Shown one piece after another: positions 1 through 13,740 of a stretch of DNA of 64,000 nt. Origin of the DNA: Acephala macrosclerotiorum. Taxonomy: Eukaryota > Ascomycota > Leotiomycetes > Helotiales > Mollisiaceae. The position numbers were made by a program, and so were the translations under genes. The notes beneath the pieces were generated by a model. It did no database searches. It was not told the DNA's origin and saw only the letters and a program-made list of their open reading frames with translations. Location: the NCBI GenBank assembly GCA_014904845.1, contig MU119417.1:13119-77118 (forward strand). Direction: 5' to 3'. Each line of letters starts with the position of its first letter. Position 1 is the first letter of the stretch.

Positions 1-3000
1 TTTTTTTTTAGTATATAGTGAATATTTTAATAATTCGAATTTTTATAAACAAAATATATATTTTTATTTTAATATATTATTAATTTTTTATAATTAATTC
101 GATTATTATATTAAATATTTTTATTGTAATATTTGCAATTTACAAAATATAATTCGATTATATTTTAATAAACTTTTTTTTTTCCGATTATAAAAATTTT
201 AAAAATTGTTTTTATTTTTATTCAAAATAAAATCGCATTATAAACGTTTTTATATATCGTTTGAAAATTCGATAAAAATCGAAAAAACACTTAATAATAT
301 TTTAATATATTTTAATAAATATAATAAAGTTTGTTTCGTATAATAGTTTTTATTCGTATATTCGAATATAAATCAAACTATTTTTGAATTAATTTTTAAT
401 ACAATATTTCAAAATATTCGAAAATTGTTTTATTTAAATTTTACGTTTGAATTAATATGAGTATAATTATATTCTATTAATTGAGTATTTTATTTTAATG
501 TTTTTCGATTTCGAAATTCGATTTTACAATTTCAATTATTCTATTGAAAAATAGACTTTTTTTAGCGAATTTCTAGTAATAAAATTTATTAATTTCATTA
601 GAAAATATAATCGAAAACACATTATAATAATTTTTAAATTTAATATTTATTTTCGAATATAAATCTTTGAATATTCGTATAAATATATTTAATAAGTTTT
701 TTTTTTTATAGTATTTGAATTTATTATTATAAATTTTCATGAAAATAATTAATTTTTTATTGAAATTAAATATTATTTGATTTTCGCGATCGAAATTGTA
801 TATTGATTAATTAAAATTTTCTAGTAGTTTTTTAGTTTCTAGTAATAATAAAAACGACGAGTTTTATTTCGAATTCTCGTTTTTTAACGATAAATTTAAT
901 AACAATGTTTTATTGTATTCTTAAAATTGTTTTTAAAATATTATACATTCAAATAACGTCGTTTACTCTATAAAAAGTCTTATAGTAAATTTTAATAATT
1001 AAAAAAAAAAATTCGAAAATACTAATATTATTTTTTTAATTTTTTCGATAAAAATAACGAAAAACGCTAATTTTCGAATTTATTTTATTTTTAAATCGAT
1101 TATATTTTTCTATAAATTGAAATTTTTTATTAAATTTTTTTTTATAATTTTTTTATACGATTACTTTAATTGTTTTTTTTTATTTACAATATTTATCAAT
1201 ATTTTTAAAATTTTAATAAATCGTTTTTTCGATATTTATATTTCGTTTATTCGCAAAATTTTACGTAATTTTTTTTTTTATATTTTTATTTATTTATTTT
1301 TTAAATATTTTTTTTATTTATTTTAAAAATCTTTTTTTAATTAAAATCGTATTTTAAAAAAATGTAATCGTATTTTTGAAAAACATTTTATCGAATCGTA
1401 TTATACTCAATAAATATATTAATTCGACGCGTTTTCGTATCGAGTTCGTAAAAATTGTTTTTAATATTATTTAACAAATTATAATAAAATACTTATTATT
1501 AATACGCAATAAAACGTAAAATAGAAAATCAATTAATTTCAAATCAAAAAAAATAAAACGAACGTGAAATTACAATATTTTTTGAAAATCTAATAATCTT
1601 TTTTAATACAAATAAAATTTTTTTTTTTTACGTTTAATTAAATTAATAAATTGTATATAATTTGAATTTTTTTATTCGATCGATTTTATTCAATTATTAT
1701 TTCTTTGTAAGTAATTTTACCATTTTATAATCGAACGAATTCAATTACTAATTAATATTAAAACATTTAAAAACAAATTACAAAATACTAAAATTTTAAT
1801 TTAATATTAATAATTTTATTTTGTTTACTTTTTCTTAAAAGAAGTATTTTTTTACTTATATAATTAAACAAAGTAAACGTAAAATTAAAAAGTAAACACT
1901 AAAACAATTATTATTAAAAATAATAAAAATTATAATTCGAATTATTTAATCGATTATTTAAACGATTATATAATTGAATTAATACTTAGTAAAATACTAA
2001 ATATATTTAATATTTACATTATAATCAACTCATTAAAAAATTCTTATAAAATATTATACTAATAAATAATCAAAACGTTTATACAATTGACGTAATTTTA
2101 TATCGATAAAATAATTTCAAATTAAATTTTTTTTTGATTAATATAATAATATTTATAAATAGTTTCATTTTTTTACAATAAAAACGATTTTGTTTTTTTT
2201 GAATCAAAATATTCTCTAAATTGTCGAGTTTTATACTTATAATATCTATATTTTAAATACAAAATAAAAAAAATATATTTGTAGAAACAATATAAAAAAT
2301 AATAATATTTAATAAAATATCGATTCAAATAATTTTTTGCAATAAAACAATATTTTTATTAAAGTGAATCTTATAAACTTCGATTATAAATACATTTAAT
2401 TAAACGCTAATATCAAGTTTTCGTAGTACTATAAATTGCGATTGATCAATAATTGATATTTCGACGATTTTATTATTCGATATAATTTCTTGAAAAATTT
2501 CTAAAAAATATCGATTTTCGAAAGTAAAAAATAAATATTAATTCGATTCGAATAATTCAAACTATAATAATAAAATATTGAATATATTTTCTCTCGTAAT
2601 AGTATAACGAATAAATTAATTATTTAAAATAATTATTATTTGTATATTATCGATTTTTTTAAACTCGATAAAATAATTTTTATTTTCGTTTTCTATTTCT
2701 ATATTTATTAGTAATTGATCAATTTCTATTATTTGATTATTTTTCGATAAACTTTTTATTCTCTCGATTTTAACGAGAAAATTCTAATAATAAACTATTA
2801 TAATATCTCAATTTATTGTATATTGAATTTACTATTAAAACTTTGTATATATTTATTATCGTTTTTTTATTGTATATTTTATTAATTAGTATTTCGATTT
2901 ACTACAAATATAGTATTTTTTCTAGTATAATTCTCTTTAAAATTTATAATTTCTACGATATTTATTTCGAAAGTTTTCTCGATTTTAATATTCTCGATTT

Positions 3001-6000
3001 TGTATTTGATCGCGCTCTTTATCTCGTTTTCTATAAATACAATCGATTCAATTTTAATCGAGTTTATTTTTTTTTTAATTTTGAAAAATAAAATTTAAAT
3101 TATACTATTGTATTTTACGTGATCGCGTCGCAATATTTATTATTGATCGTAATTCAATATAAATACTTTCAAAAGTATTAATAGATTTATAAAAAGCAAA
3201 ATTACACTTTTTAATACTTCGATAAACGCTAATAATTTAATCTCGCAAACTATATTTCGTTTGATATTCCGATAATAAGTTTAATTGAATCTTTTGAAAT
3301 TAATCGAAAAATATTTATAAATATTTCAATTTAATTTTTATTGAATTAATTGTAATAATTTTCACTAAAATTTTTTTTTTTTATAAAAACATATATAATT
3401 AGTAATTTTTTTCAATCTCGAAATAAATTTTCATTATTATTATTAGTATAATAAAATCGAAATCTCTTTCTAAAAATCTATTGAAATAAAACGCGTTTAT
3501 ACGTTTTATAAAATTAATAAAAAATGTTTTATTGTATTAATTTTAAAATAATTTGATTTTATTATAATAATTATAAAAAATCGATAATTTGCAATCAAAA
3601 ATATCGTATAATTCTTTATTATACTTCTTATTATCAATATAGATCTTTATTAAATTTATAAGTAATTTAATAAAAATATTCTATAGATTATTATATTGAT
3701 TCGATTACTATTGAAAAAATTACTAATAAATATATTGAGTATTTTGTATTACACTAAACAAATTCGTATTTGTAGAAAAAATTGTAATAAGAAAAATATA
3801 AAAAATATTCGTAGAAATAATCGTATTCGTAGTAAAAAAATTCGTACTAGTAATTGAAATCGTAAAAATGATTATATTCTAATTATTGAATACTAATATT
3901 AAAATACTTTGATTTATTAATTGAATTAATCGATTTTATCGAGAAAAGAAATCTCTATTTTTCAATTGATCGACGATTTCTATTTGTATCTATTTATAAA
4001 ACTCTTTTTATTAAAAAACTTTTTTCAAATTATCGATAATAAACTTTTTATTTTTCGATATTTAAATTTCGTAAATACGTAAAAAGTCTCGTAAACAGCG
4101 TATAAAATCTTTGTATATCAAACGTAAAATCTCTTATAAATAACTTTTAAAGTCTTTTTAAAAGTATTTTTATAAATTGCAATTAAAGTATTTTTTCTTT
4201 TTATATACTTTAAAACGATAAAAAATATATTTATTTAATATTATTTTATTGAAATTTTTATCGTTCGTAAAATCGAAATTTTTTTTTTATTTGTTTTTAT
4301 CGTAAAAAAATTTAATTTTAAACAAATTTACTATTTTAAGAAATAATTGTACAATAAATAATAAAAAAATTGAAAATTTTAATTCGAGTTCAAATAAGTA
4401 TTATTATTGATATTTATACGCTTTCGATCAAATAACAAATAAAAGTGTAAACCTTTTTTTAAAAATTCGTTTTTAATGTAAATTCGAATAAATTAATACA
4501 AATTTAAAATCGTTTTCGCGTTTTTTTATTCGTTTTTTGTAAACGTTATTATTTTGCGTAATAAATACAAACTTAAAAAATAAATACAAATTTGAAATTA
4601 TTTTCGTATTATTTTTTTTAAGTCTTTAATAATCTCGATACTTTTAGCGCGTTTCTATAAGAAAATTCTTGTAAATTCTCGTTTTTTCGAAAATACGTTG
4701 ATTATTTTAAATACTTTTTTACAAAAAGTAAACTATTTAAAGAATTTATTTCTTTTTATAAATTAATCTTTTTTAAGTAGAAATTTAATTGTTTTGTGAT
4801 TGATTGAACAACTACTAATCAATATTAGTATTACTAGAAATACTTATTACTAGTAATAAACTAAAAACGAAATAAACAAATAAATTGAATAATTCGTTGA
4901 TTGATTGTTAATTCTAAATCTAGTAAATGCGCAAAAATTGAAGAATATAATTTCAACTCTAGTGCAAGCGGCGCTAGTCCCGATCTGGCCTAGTGCCGCA
5001 CGTGACTATTAAACTAATATTGTACTTACAAATTTAAAGAATCTTTTTTATATATATTTGAAAAAATTAATATATTGTAAAAAAATTTAATAGAATATTA
5101 TTAAATTTGAGTAAAAAAACTAATGAAATTACTGAGAAAATTAGTAAAATGTTTTTGAAATTTGATAAAAAAATTGAGAAATTGAATACGAGTAATAATA
5201 AGATTTTTGAAAAATTTATTTTGTATTTATAATAAGATTCGTAAAATATTTTATAATCGAAAACGAATTTATTATTTTTATTTGAAATTAGATTAAAAAA
5301 AATCAAATAATAAACAATATTATTTAATTTGTCGTTTAATAAAAGCGATAAAACGTATCGTTTTTATATATTGAAAATAAATAAATTTTTTTTGAATTCG
5401 ATAGAATTTGTATTAAAAGTTAAAAATTTGCGAATATTGAAATTGTTATTATTAAAAGTTATATATTATTTTGTAAAAATAAAACGTATAATAAAATCAA
5501 ATAATTTTAATTTTAAAAATTGTTATTATTGTTAATAGAATTAAATTATTGTAATTATTAAAAATAAAAATGCATAAAAAGAGATTAAAATAAATAAATT
5601 GCAAATAAACGAAATTATATTAATAAATAAAATAAATATAATAAATTTAAAAGTGAAATTTTTCGATCGATTAAAATTATATAAATTTCTTTAAATCGAT
5701 TATTTTTTTGAAACGATCTCGAAATTTGTATAATTGTTTAATTTTTTGTTATTGAATTCGAAATTGATTTTTTAAGTAAATATATGTACGAATTCGAATT
5801 AAAAATTTTAATACGCGAATTTCGTATTTTTAAATAAATTCGATTACGTTTTTAAATAATTCGATTTTATATTATTAATTTTATATGTTATTATATTTTT
5901 TTATTTGATTAAATATTTAAAATTATTTTTATTATTATATTAAATATATTTTTTATTAATTATTTTTTTAAGTTTTTAAAATTTTTAATTATTATTATAT

Positions 6001-9000
6001 TTATCGTTTGAATTAATATCGATTAATTTTATAGTATTTAATTTTGATTTGTTATACGAATTTTTATTTTTTAGTGCGAAATATAAATAAGCGATAAAAA
6101 TAATTAAATAGATTTTTTAATAAAAAAATAATTGCAATTTATATATAAAACGATTAATACGTTTTTTAATAAAAAAAAAATCGATTTATTGTTTTATTAA
6201 TTTTGAATTTAAATTATTTAAAAAATTGTAATTTTTATAAAATTTGATATATATTAAATCGTTGATATTTATTGTAAATAGTTTATATTTAAAATTGTAT
6301 CGTTTTTTAGTAAATGTAATAATAAAATCAATAATTAATTATACGTTTTATTAATAAAATTTTCGAATAATTTTAGAAATATTAAAAAAATTTAATTTGT
6401 ATAAAAATAATAAAATTGTATTCGTTTTATAATCGGTAATAATTTCATTTGAATTAGCGTTAATAATTATTATAAATATATTATTAATAGTAATTTGATA
6501 TAAAATAATATAATTCGTTTATAATTAATCGAAATAAAATATAATAAAATAATAAAAATCGATTTCGATTTTTTATATAATTCGTTTTAATAATTTATTT
6601 ATTTGTAAATATTAAACGATAAATATTCACAGTTTTATATTTATAGATTTAAAAATAATTCGTTAAAATTTAAAAATGAATTTTTTGTTTCAATTAAAAA
6701 TAATATTATTTAATATTTTTTAATTATAAAATACGAATATTATAATTAGAATTTTAATTTAGTTTTCAATTGTATATTTAATATATTTTAAAATAAATAA
6801 TTTGCAAAATATTAATATTAAATAATTGAAAAAATTGAAATTTTTAATTTTCTATAAAATAATCGTTTTTACGATTAAAAAATTAAAAATAAAATCAATT
6901 GCAATTATTATAAAAAGTTTTAATTTAATACGAATTAATTGTAAAAAATTGTATATTGAAAATCGTAAAGTTTTATTGTAGAGATAATTTGAGTAATAAA
7001 TTAAATATTCGATTAATTTTTTCGTTAATTTATAAATCGCGAAATTTAATAATTTTTGTTTTATTTTTTTAAGATTGAAATAATATTTATTGTAAATTTT
7101 CGAGAAAACGTTATAAAATATAATTTTTAAAATATAAAAACGATTAAAATTTTTGTAAAAAATATAAAATAGTAAATTATTTTATAAAAAAAAAAAAAAA
7201 TTATTAATTTAAATTTCTCGAAAAATCAATTTGTTTTTTTTTTTAATTGAGAAATTTTAAAGTTTTATAAAAATAACGATTTTTGATATAATTTTTTATA
7301 ATTTGTAATTTGTATTTTAAATTAATAATAATTTTTGAGAATAAATAGAGATTATTTAAAGTATTATTTTTAAAAATATTTTTTAAGAAAATAATTTTAA
7401 ATTTGTTTAAAATATCGAGTATAATATTTAATTTCTTGAGAATGTATTTTATTTTGAGATTGAATTGAAAAAAATATTTGAAAATTGTAATAAGTTTTAT
7501 ATTGATTTTAATAGTATTAAAAATAAATAAAAAAATTTGATTGTAAATATTTTTTATTATTAAATAATTCGTTAAAATTTGAATAAAGCGTTTATTACTT
7601 TGGATTATAATTCAAAATTTTTTATAAGTATATATTAAATATATTATTTCGAGTTCAATAAAATAATAATATTTTTCAGTGAAAAAAATCAATTTGTTTA
7701 AAAATAATATAAATTGAATTATAGAGATTAATAAATTGAAAAAATTTAAAATTAGAATATAATTTTTTTAAAAATAAAAAATTATAATTTTAAAATCGTT
7801 TTTAGAAGTATCGATTTTAAAGAAAAGCAATTTATTTGAATTGTAATAAATTAATATATATTTATTTAATAAATAAATTTAAAGACTTTTTTATAATATT
7901 TTTTTTTGATTTATAAGTTTTTATATAATATATATATAAAAAAAAAAAAAAATTTTTTTTTTATAGTTTTTTACTTTTTTTTTTATATAAATATTTGTAT
8001 TTTATATTATTATAATAATTTCGATATTTGCGTGTAAAACGATATATAAAATCGAAATCAATTTATTATTTTTAAATATATTTTTAAAGATTTTAAAATC
8101 TCAAAAAAAACGAGATTTTTAATTATTATTATTTGCTTTTTAATTGTAAATATTTCAAATTCGTTTATACGATAATTAAAAAAGTAAATCAATAAATATT
8201 TTAAGAAAAATTTTAATAAAAACAAATATAAACGCATTTTTATAAATAAAATAAATATTTCATATAAATATTAAAAAAAAAATTTTAATGTTTTTAAAAA
8301 AACGATTATATTATTAATAAAAGTTTTAATAAAATAATAATATAATCGAAATTTCAAATCTATAATTTGTTAAACGTAAATAAAAATTTTTTTAAAACTT
8401 TAAAAAATTATTTTAAAACGTTTTAAATCGCGATAATTAATAATAATAAATTTATTTTAATAATTTTTTTAAATTGAAAATTGATAAAAAAATTTTAATT
8501 TATTAATAATCGTAATATAAATTATATTTTTAAAAGTTTTTATAATTTTTTTTTAATGTAATATTAAATACGTATCAAAAATCGTCGTTTTATTAATAAA
8601 TTTTATATTAATAATAAAACGAGAATATAATTTGTTTTTAATTATTTTTCAAATTATAAATACGAAATAATTAAAAAATATTAATCAAATTATTTATTTG
8701 AATCTATTTTTATTATATATAATATTGAATATTTTATTGATAATTTTTTGATTTTTTATATTAATAAAATATTTATTATTAGCGATTTTTATATTTTATT
8801 AATTTTCGATTAATAAAATAAATATATGTAATTTAAATAAAAAATCAATAAAATTTTTATTAATTTAATAAATTGTAAATTCGTCGATTAAAATCTCGAA
8901 TTAAATTGCGAACTTTGAATTTATAGTATATATATGAACGCTATTATTTAATACGATTTTTGAAACGTTAATTGATTTAATAATATTACTAAAAAATAAT

Positions 9001-12000
9001 TAATTATTGTTTAATGTTTTTTTATTTGCGAATATAGTAATTTTATTCGAGTTTTATTTGTTTTCGTTTGAAATCGATTCGATTATATAATAATCGTTTT
9101 TTTCGTATTTTTAATATATTTTTAATTTAATTTTTCGTTTGATTAATAAATCGATAAAATTTAAATTCGTAATAATAACGAAATTTACTTTATTTACGAT
9201 AATATTGTAAATACGTACATATTAAATATTGAATATAAATTAATGATTTTTGAATAATAAAAAACATATAATTAGTATTATAACGATTTTTTGAAATGAA
9301 ATTATAATATTTTTCGTGTATAGAATTTTTTTTTTTGATATAAAATTTTTTTGTAAAAATTCGAATTAATGTAATTAAATTTTCGTATAAATCGATAGTA
9401 AATATATAGTTTTTATAGTTGAATTTTATTAATTCGTCGATTTTTGAGACTATAATTAATTCGAATTTATTAATAAATAAATTCGATGCGAATTATATTT
9501 ATTTTTTATTAATTAAAAAATGAAAATAATTAAAATTGATATATATTTTATATAGTTTATTATTTATTTTTAATTTAATTTTTATTATCGCGTATATATA
9601 TTTTATTATAAAATTATTTGAAATTCTCGTAAAAACTGTTTTAATAAATTATTAAAACGAGAAATTGTTTATTATAAATAATTGAATCGAAAAAATTATT
9701 TTTTATTTGTTATATTTATTAATTTTTCATGTATTGTTAATATTGTATTTATTGATTTCTTTGATTTTTAATAAAAGAATTTAATAAAATTTCTCGGTTT
9801 TTAATAAAAGAATTTGATAAAATCGATCGATATTGTAAGAATTTTTATAAATATATTTGAATAATTGAATTTTCGATAAAAAGTTTTTTTCGCATTTGTA
9901 ATAAAAAGTTTTTTTGATAATACTAATGAAATAAATTGTATCGATAGTAATTTTTTCTTCGATTAAAGTCTCGAATTGTATCGAATTAAAATCTAGTTTT
10001 TTAATAAAGAAATATTTTTATTTTTTTAGTTTTTTAGTTTTTTATTATAATTAGTTTCAATTTCTATAGAAATATTATAAAAATAGTTATCGATTTAATA
10101 TACGTTATTATATTAATAATATCGTTTAAATTTATAATTATTATTATTAGATTTCTATTAATTTTTGTAAGAATTTAATTCGTAGATAAATTTATTGTTT
10201 TTAATTTTTTCGAATTTTATTATTAATATTGATAGTGCGAGTTTAAATTTTAATAATAGTAAAATAAGTTTTTATAGTGATTTTTTATTAGTAATTGATT
10301 TATTTTATTAGAAAATTTGATCGAAAAAAAAAAACTAATAAAAATTTATATAAAATACGAAAAATTTGAATTATAATTTGAATTACTTTAAATTTTAATA
10401 AAAGATTAAATTGAAATTATTTAATTTTTTGAATTTGAAATCGTATTTATTATTATTATTAAATTTGATAAAACGTTATTTTTTTTTTAAATTGTTTTTT
10501 TAAATTTGTATTTTTATTATTGTTTATTTTATAAAATCTTTAATTAAAATTGTTTTAATTAATATTAAAAGAAATATATAAAGTTTTGAATTTATATTAT
10601 TAAAAACTTAAAATAATTATTAAACAAATTTATTAAAATCTATTATTTTCATTGTACGAATAATATTTAATATATATTTTTAAACGTTTTTTTTATTATA
10701 AACGTTATTTTTTAAATATATTTACTTTGAAAATTTATATAAAATCGTAATTAGAACTATTTTGAATTTGCAAATAAATATATCGATTTATATAAAAATA
10801 TCGTTTTAATCGAATTTGAAATTTTTTTTTTCGAATTTAAATAATTTATCAAAGTATTATATTAAAATTGTATTATAAAAACAAATATAAAAATTTTGTT
10901 TAATAATTAAAACGCGTAATTCGATAATATTATTTTTAATTTGATCTACGAAAAAATAAATATTGTATTAATAAACATTTTATTCAATTGTAATATAATT
11001 ATTTTTATTATAAAAAAAATTTAAATTTAAATTAAAATAATTTCTATTTTTTAATTTCTATTTTGTATCGATAAAATTTTTATTAGTAAAATTTCGATTA
11101 TTATTATTACTATTATAAATAAAAATATAACGTTTATTATTATTTATTATATTTCGTATTTGAATTTAAAAAATAATAAAAATAATATTTTATATTTATA
11201 TTAATATTTCGAGTATAAAATCATTTTATTAATTATTGTAATTATTATTTTCGATTTCGAGTATTTCAAATAATAAATTAATTATTTTTTTAAATACTTT
11301 TTTTCGATATATAAAATTGAAATTATATATTTTTTTTATAATATTATTTGAAAAAATCGTATAAAATTAATATTTTGTTTTAAACTTTAAAAAAATCGAA
11401 CGTTTTTTTTTCGCAATATTAAAATTTTTTTCGTTTTTAAAATTGTTTTTTTTTTTCGTTTTTAAATATATATTTCGATTTTCGAATTAATATAATAATT
11501 TTAGTAATTGTAATAAATTTTTTGAAAATCGTATTAAAATTAATTTTACTTTGAATTTACGTATTCGAAATAAAAGTATTTTTTAATTTTATTGAAATTT
11601 TTGTATTTCGTAAAATCGAAATAGTTTTAAAAATAAAATTTAAAAAATATTAAATAATAAATTGAATAATTTCAATAATTTAAAATTCGAAATTATTAAT
11701 ATATTTATATTTGATTTATTAAAACTTTTGAAAGTCGTATACGATTTCGACGATATTTTGTGCGATCAATATATCAATTATTGAAAAATAAAACGATAAA
11801 CGAAAAATTATTAAAATCGCATTTCGAAGTAAATATAAAACTTTAAAACGAATAAATTAATATTATTATTATTTATTGAAAAAATAATATATATAGTAAA
11901 AAATAATTTATTTTATAAAATTACAATATAAGAATTAAACTCAATAAATTACGTTAAATTAAATTAAATTGTATTATTTAATCTCGAGTTTTTTTACGTA

Positions 12001-13125
12001 ATAAAATAATAAATAAAGTAATAATAAATTTGAATTAATTTCATTATAATAAGTTTTTAAACGTTTTATTCAATTTATTAATTCGAAAATAAAACGATTT
12101 TTTTTAATTAATAAATATTTTTTTTACGTTAATATAAAATTTATTAATTAATATAATTTTTATAAAATTATATTTTTAATTTTATTATTTTATATAACGT
12201 ATAAATTTCAATTTTTAAATATAAGTCTATTTTAATTATTTTTTAAAAAATATTTTTAAAAACTAAAAAAATTTATATTGAATAATAAAAATTTAATTAC
12301 TATATTTAAACGTTTTTTTTATTTACTTTTTAAAAGTATTTAAAAAACGTTTTTTATACGCTAAAATATTTAATATATATTTAAAAAATTTAAAATTTGA
12401 TTTATTGATTATTTTAATATTGTTTTTCAAATTATTAAATTTACGATTTATTTTAATATATTAATTGATTTTTTACGATTTTTTAAAAATATTAAAAATA
12501 TAAAAATTAAAATTTTTGTAATATTATTATTATAAAATAAAAAAAGCGTAAAAAAAATATAAAATTAAATTTAAAAAAAAAAAAAAATAATAAAATAAAA
12601 ATATAATTTCTATTAAAAATAATTAAAATAATAATTTATTAGATCGAGTTAAAAATTAAAACTCAATTGAATTAAAAAATTAAAAAAATTAAAAAAAATT
12701 GTAAAAGTAATTAAAAAAAAAACGATAAAAAAAAAAAAAAAATCGCTCGTTAAATAATAAAATAATTATAAAAAAAATTAATAAAAACTGTTTTTATTTT
12801 ATTTATTCTACTATAAAAAAATTTTATCGAACTTAAAAAAAAAACGATTAAATTTTAAATACTTATTTTAAAGATTTTAAAAACTAATATATTTTTTTTT
12901 AATCTTTAAAAATAATAATAAAAAATTATTTAGAGTTTAATAATCACATTAAAAATAGTCGTATCGAATTTAAAGTCGAAATAAATAAAACGCAATAAAC
13001 GTATAATTAAATTATTAAAAAAATTCGAATATAAAAAATAATTTTACGCGATTGTATTTAAATAAATAATAATTCTTTGTTTTAAATTTTAAATCAATTA
13101 ATAAAATGATTATAGTTTTACGAAA
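1..13125. repeat. AT-rich, RIP-like gene-free block
   Basis: This stretch is almost entirely A and T, with long homopolymers and TA-rich runs and no credible coding sequence. The open frames in it (for example near 1.1, 2.8, 5.1 and 5.3 kb) translate to low-complexity Phe/Ile/Lys/Asn/Tyr strings and are chance products of composition. Much of the remaining G and C lies in CpG (TTCGAA, TCGAT and ACG recur constantly), while CpA, CpC and CpT are depleted in many segments. RIP in Pezizomycotina converts C to T in repeated DNA, with CpA the favoured site; reading this block as RIP-degraded repeats is inference from composition. It ends abruptly between about 13,130 and 13,160, where normal coding composition resumes. 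No LTR, terminal inverted repeat or transposase can be recognised by eye. Confidence 0.85.
4966..5016. other. GC-normal island with imperfect palindrome inside the AT block
   Basis: About 50 bases of ordinary composition interrupt the AT-rich block. Two arms, GCGGCGCTAG and CTAGTGCCGC, flank an 11-base centre and form an inverted repeat with a single C/T mismatch. The sequence to the left has mixed C and G outside CpG, whereas the sequence to the right (from about 5,040) has G but very little C outside CpG. The island may therefore be the unmutated joint between two separately degraded elements. Function unknown. Confidence 0.6.
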
Positions 13126-13132
13126 TTTTGAA

Positions 13133-13453
13133 TTATAGTAGTAATTTGATAAATAAGGGTACTTTTAATCGGGTGGTACTCGCTAACGGGAATTCGGTTA
13201 ATGTTGCAAGTATAGAGCACAAATGGCAGTCTCTTTGGCCAGCCTCGTCAATGTATTCTAGTGATGGATATGTCTTGCAAACATTGACAACTGGATATGG
13301 ATCGGTCTCTCGGTCGTAGCTACTAGGCAACAGTTCTACGAGTGTTTTGCTCAAGCAATCGGCTTGCCCCACAAAGCTCTTGCAGAATCTGCACAGACGA
13401 TGTGGCATAACTTCGACATCAAACCGAGTCATCCGTGGTACCAATGCAGACAT
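13133..13453 (-). pseudogene. N-terminal fragment of a HET-like protein, cut off by the AT block
   Basis: The ATG at 13451-13453 opens a frame whose first 90 residues look like the start of a fungal heterokaryon-incompatibility (HET) protein. There is an LCRFCKSF cysteine pair, then a DCHLCSIL cysteine pair about 55 residues later, the spacing common in the leader ahead of a HET domain. The frame then runs into AT-rich DNA near 13,150 and stops at 13,133. No HET-domain core or credible downstream exon is present. Either the rest was replaced by a repeat or it was mutated beyond recognition. The HET assignment rests on the cysteine pattern alone and could be wrong. Confidence 0.5.
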
Positions 13454-13740
13454 CGTAAGAATGATTTGAAGTGAGCTCCAGTCGATTGTTGATACAGAAT
13501 AAATTCAACACGCAGTGAACAAAGTAGTAAGAGGAGCATTGAAGACGGAGACGAAAGTGATGGCGAATTTAATTCTCAACAGGCAGCGACGGAGCGGAAA
13601 AGCGCCACACTTTTGCTTTTGTTCTATTTTTAGGACTCTGATACTATGACGTCCCCCTTTTCGTCCATGCCAAATATTTTCGTCAACATCTATCGAGATT
13701 TGATCGACCGCGCTCGGTTGGTCAAATTTATGCGGAGGCG

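Noticed and set aside
1117..1326. Frames inside the AT block (also near 2,816, 5,067 and 5,329)
   Set aside because: They are Phe/Ile/Lys/Asn/Tyr-rich low-complexity strings expected from AT-rich DNA, with no motif.
1..13125. Block as a mitochondrial DNA insertion
   Set aside because: High AT would fit, but no mitochondrial gene, tRNA or rRNA could be recognised, and the abundant CpG is unlike fungal mitochondrial DNA.
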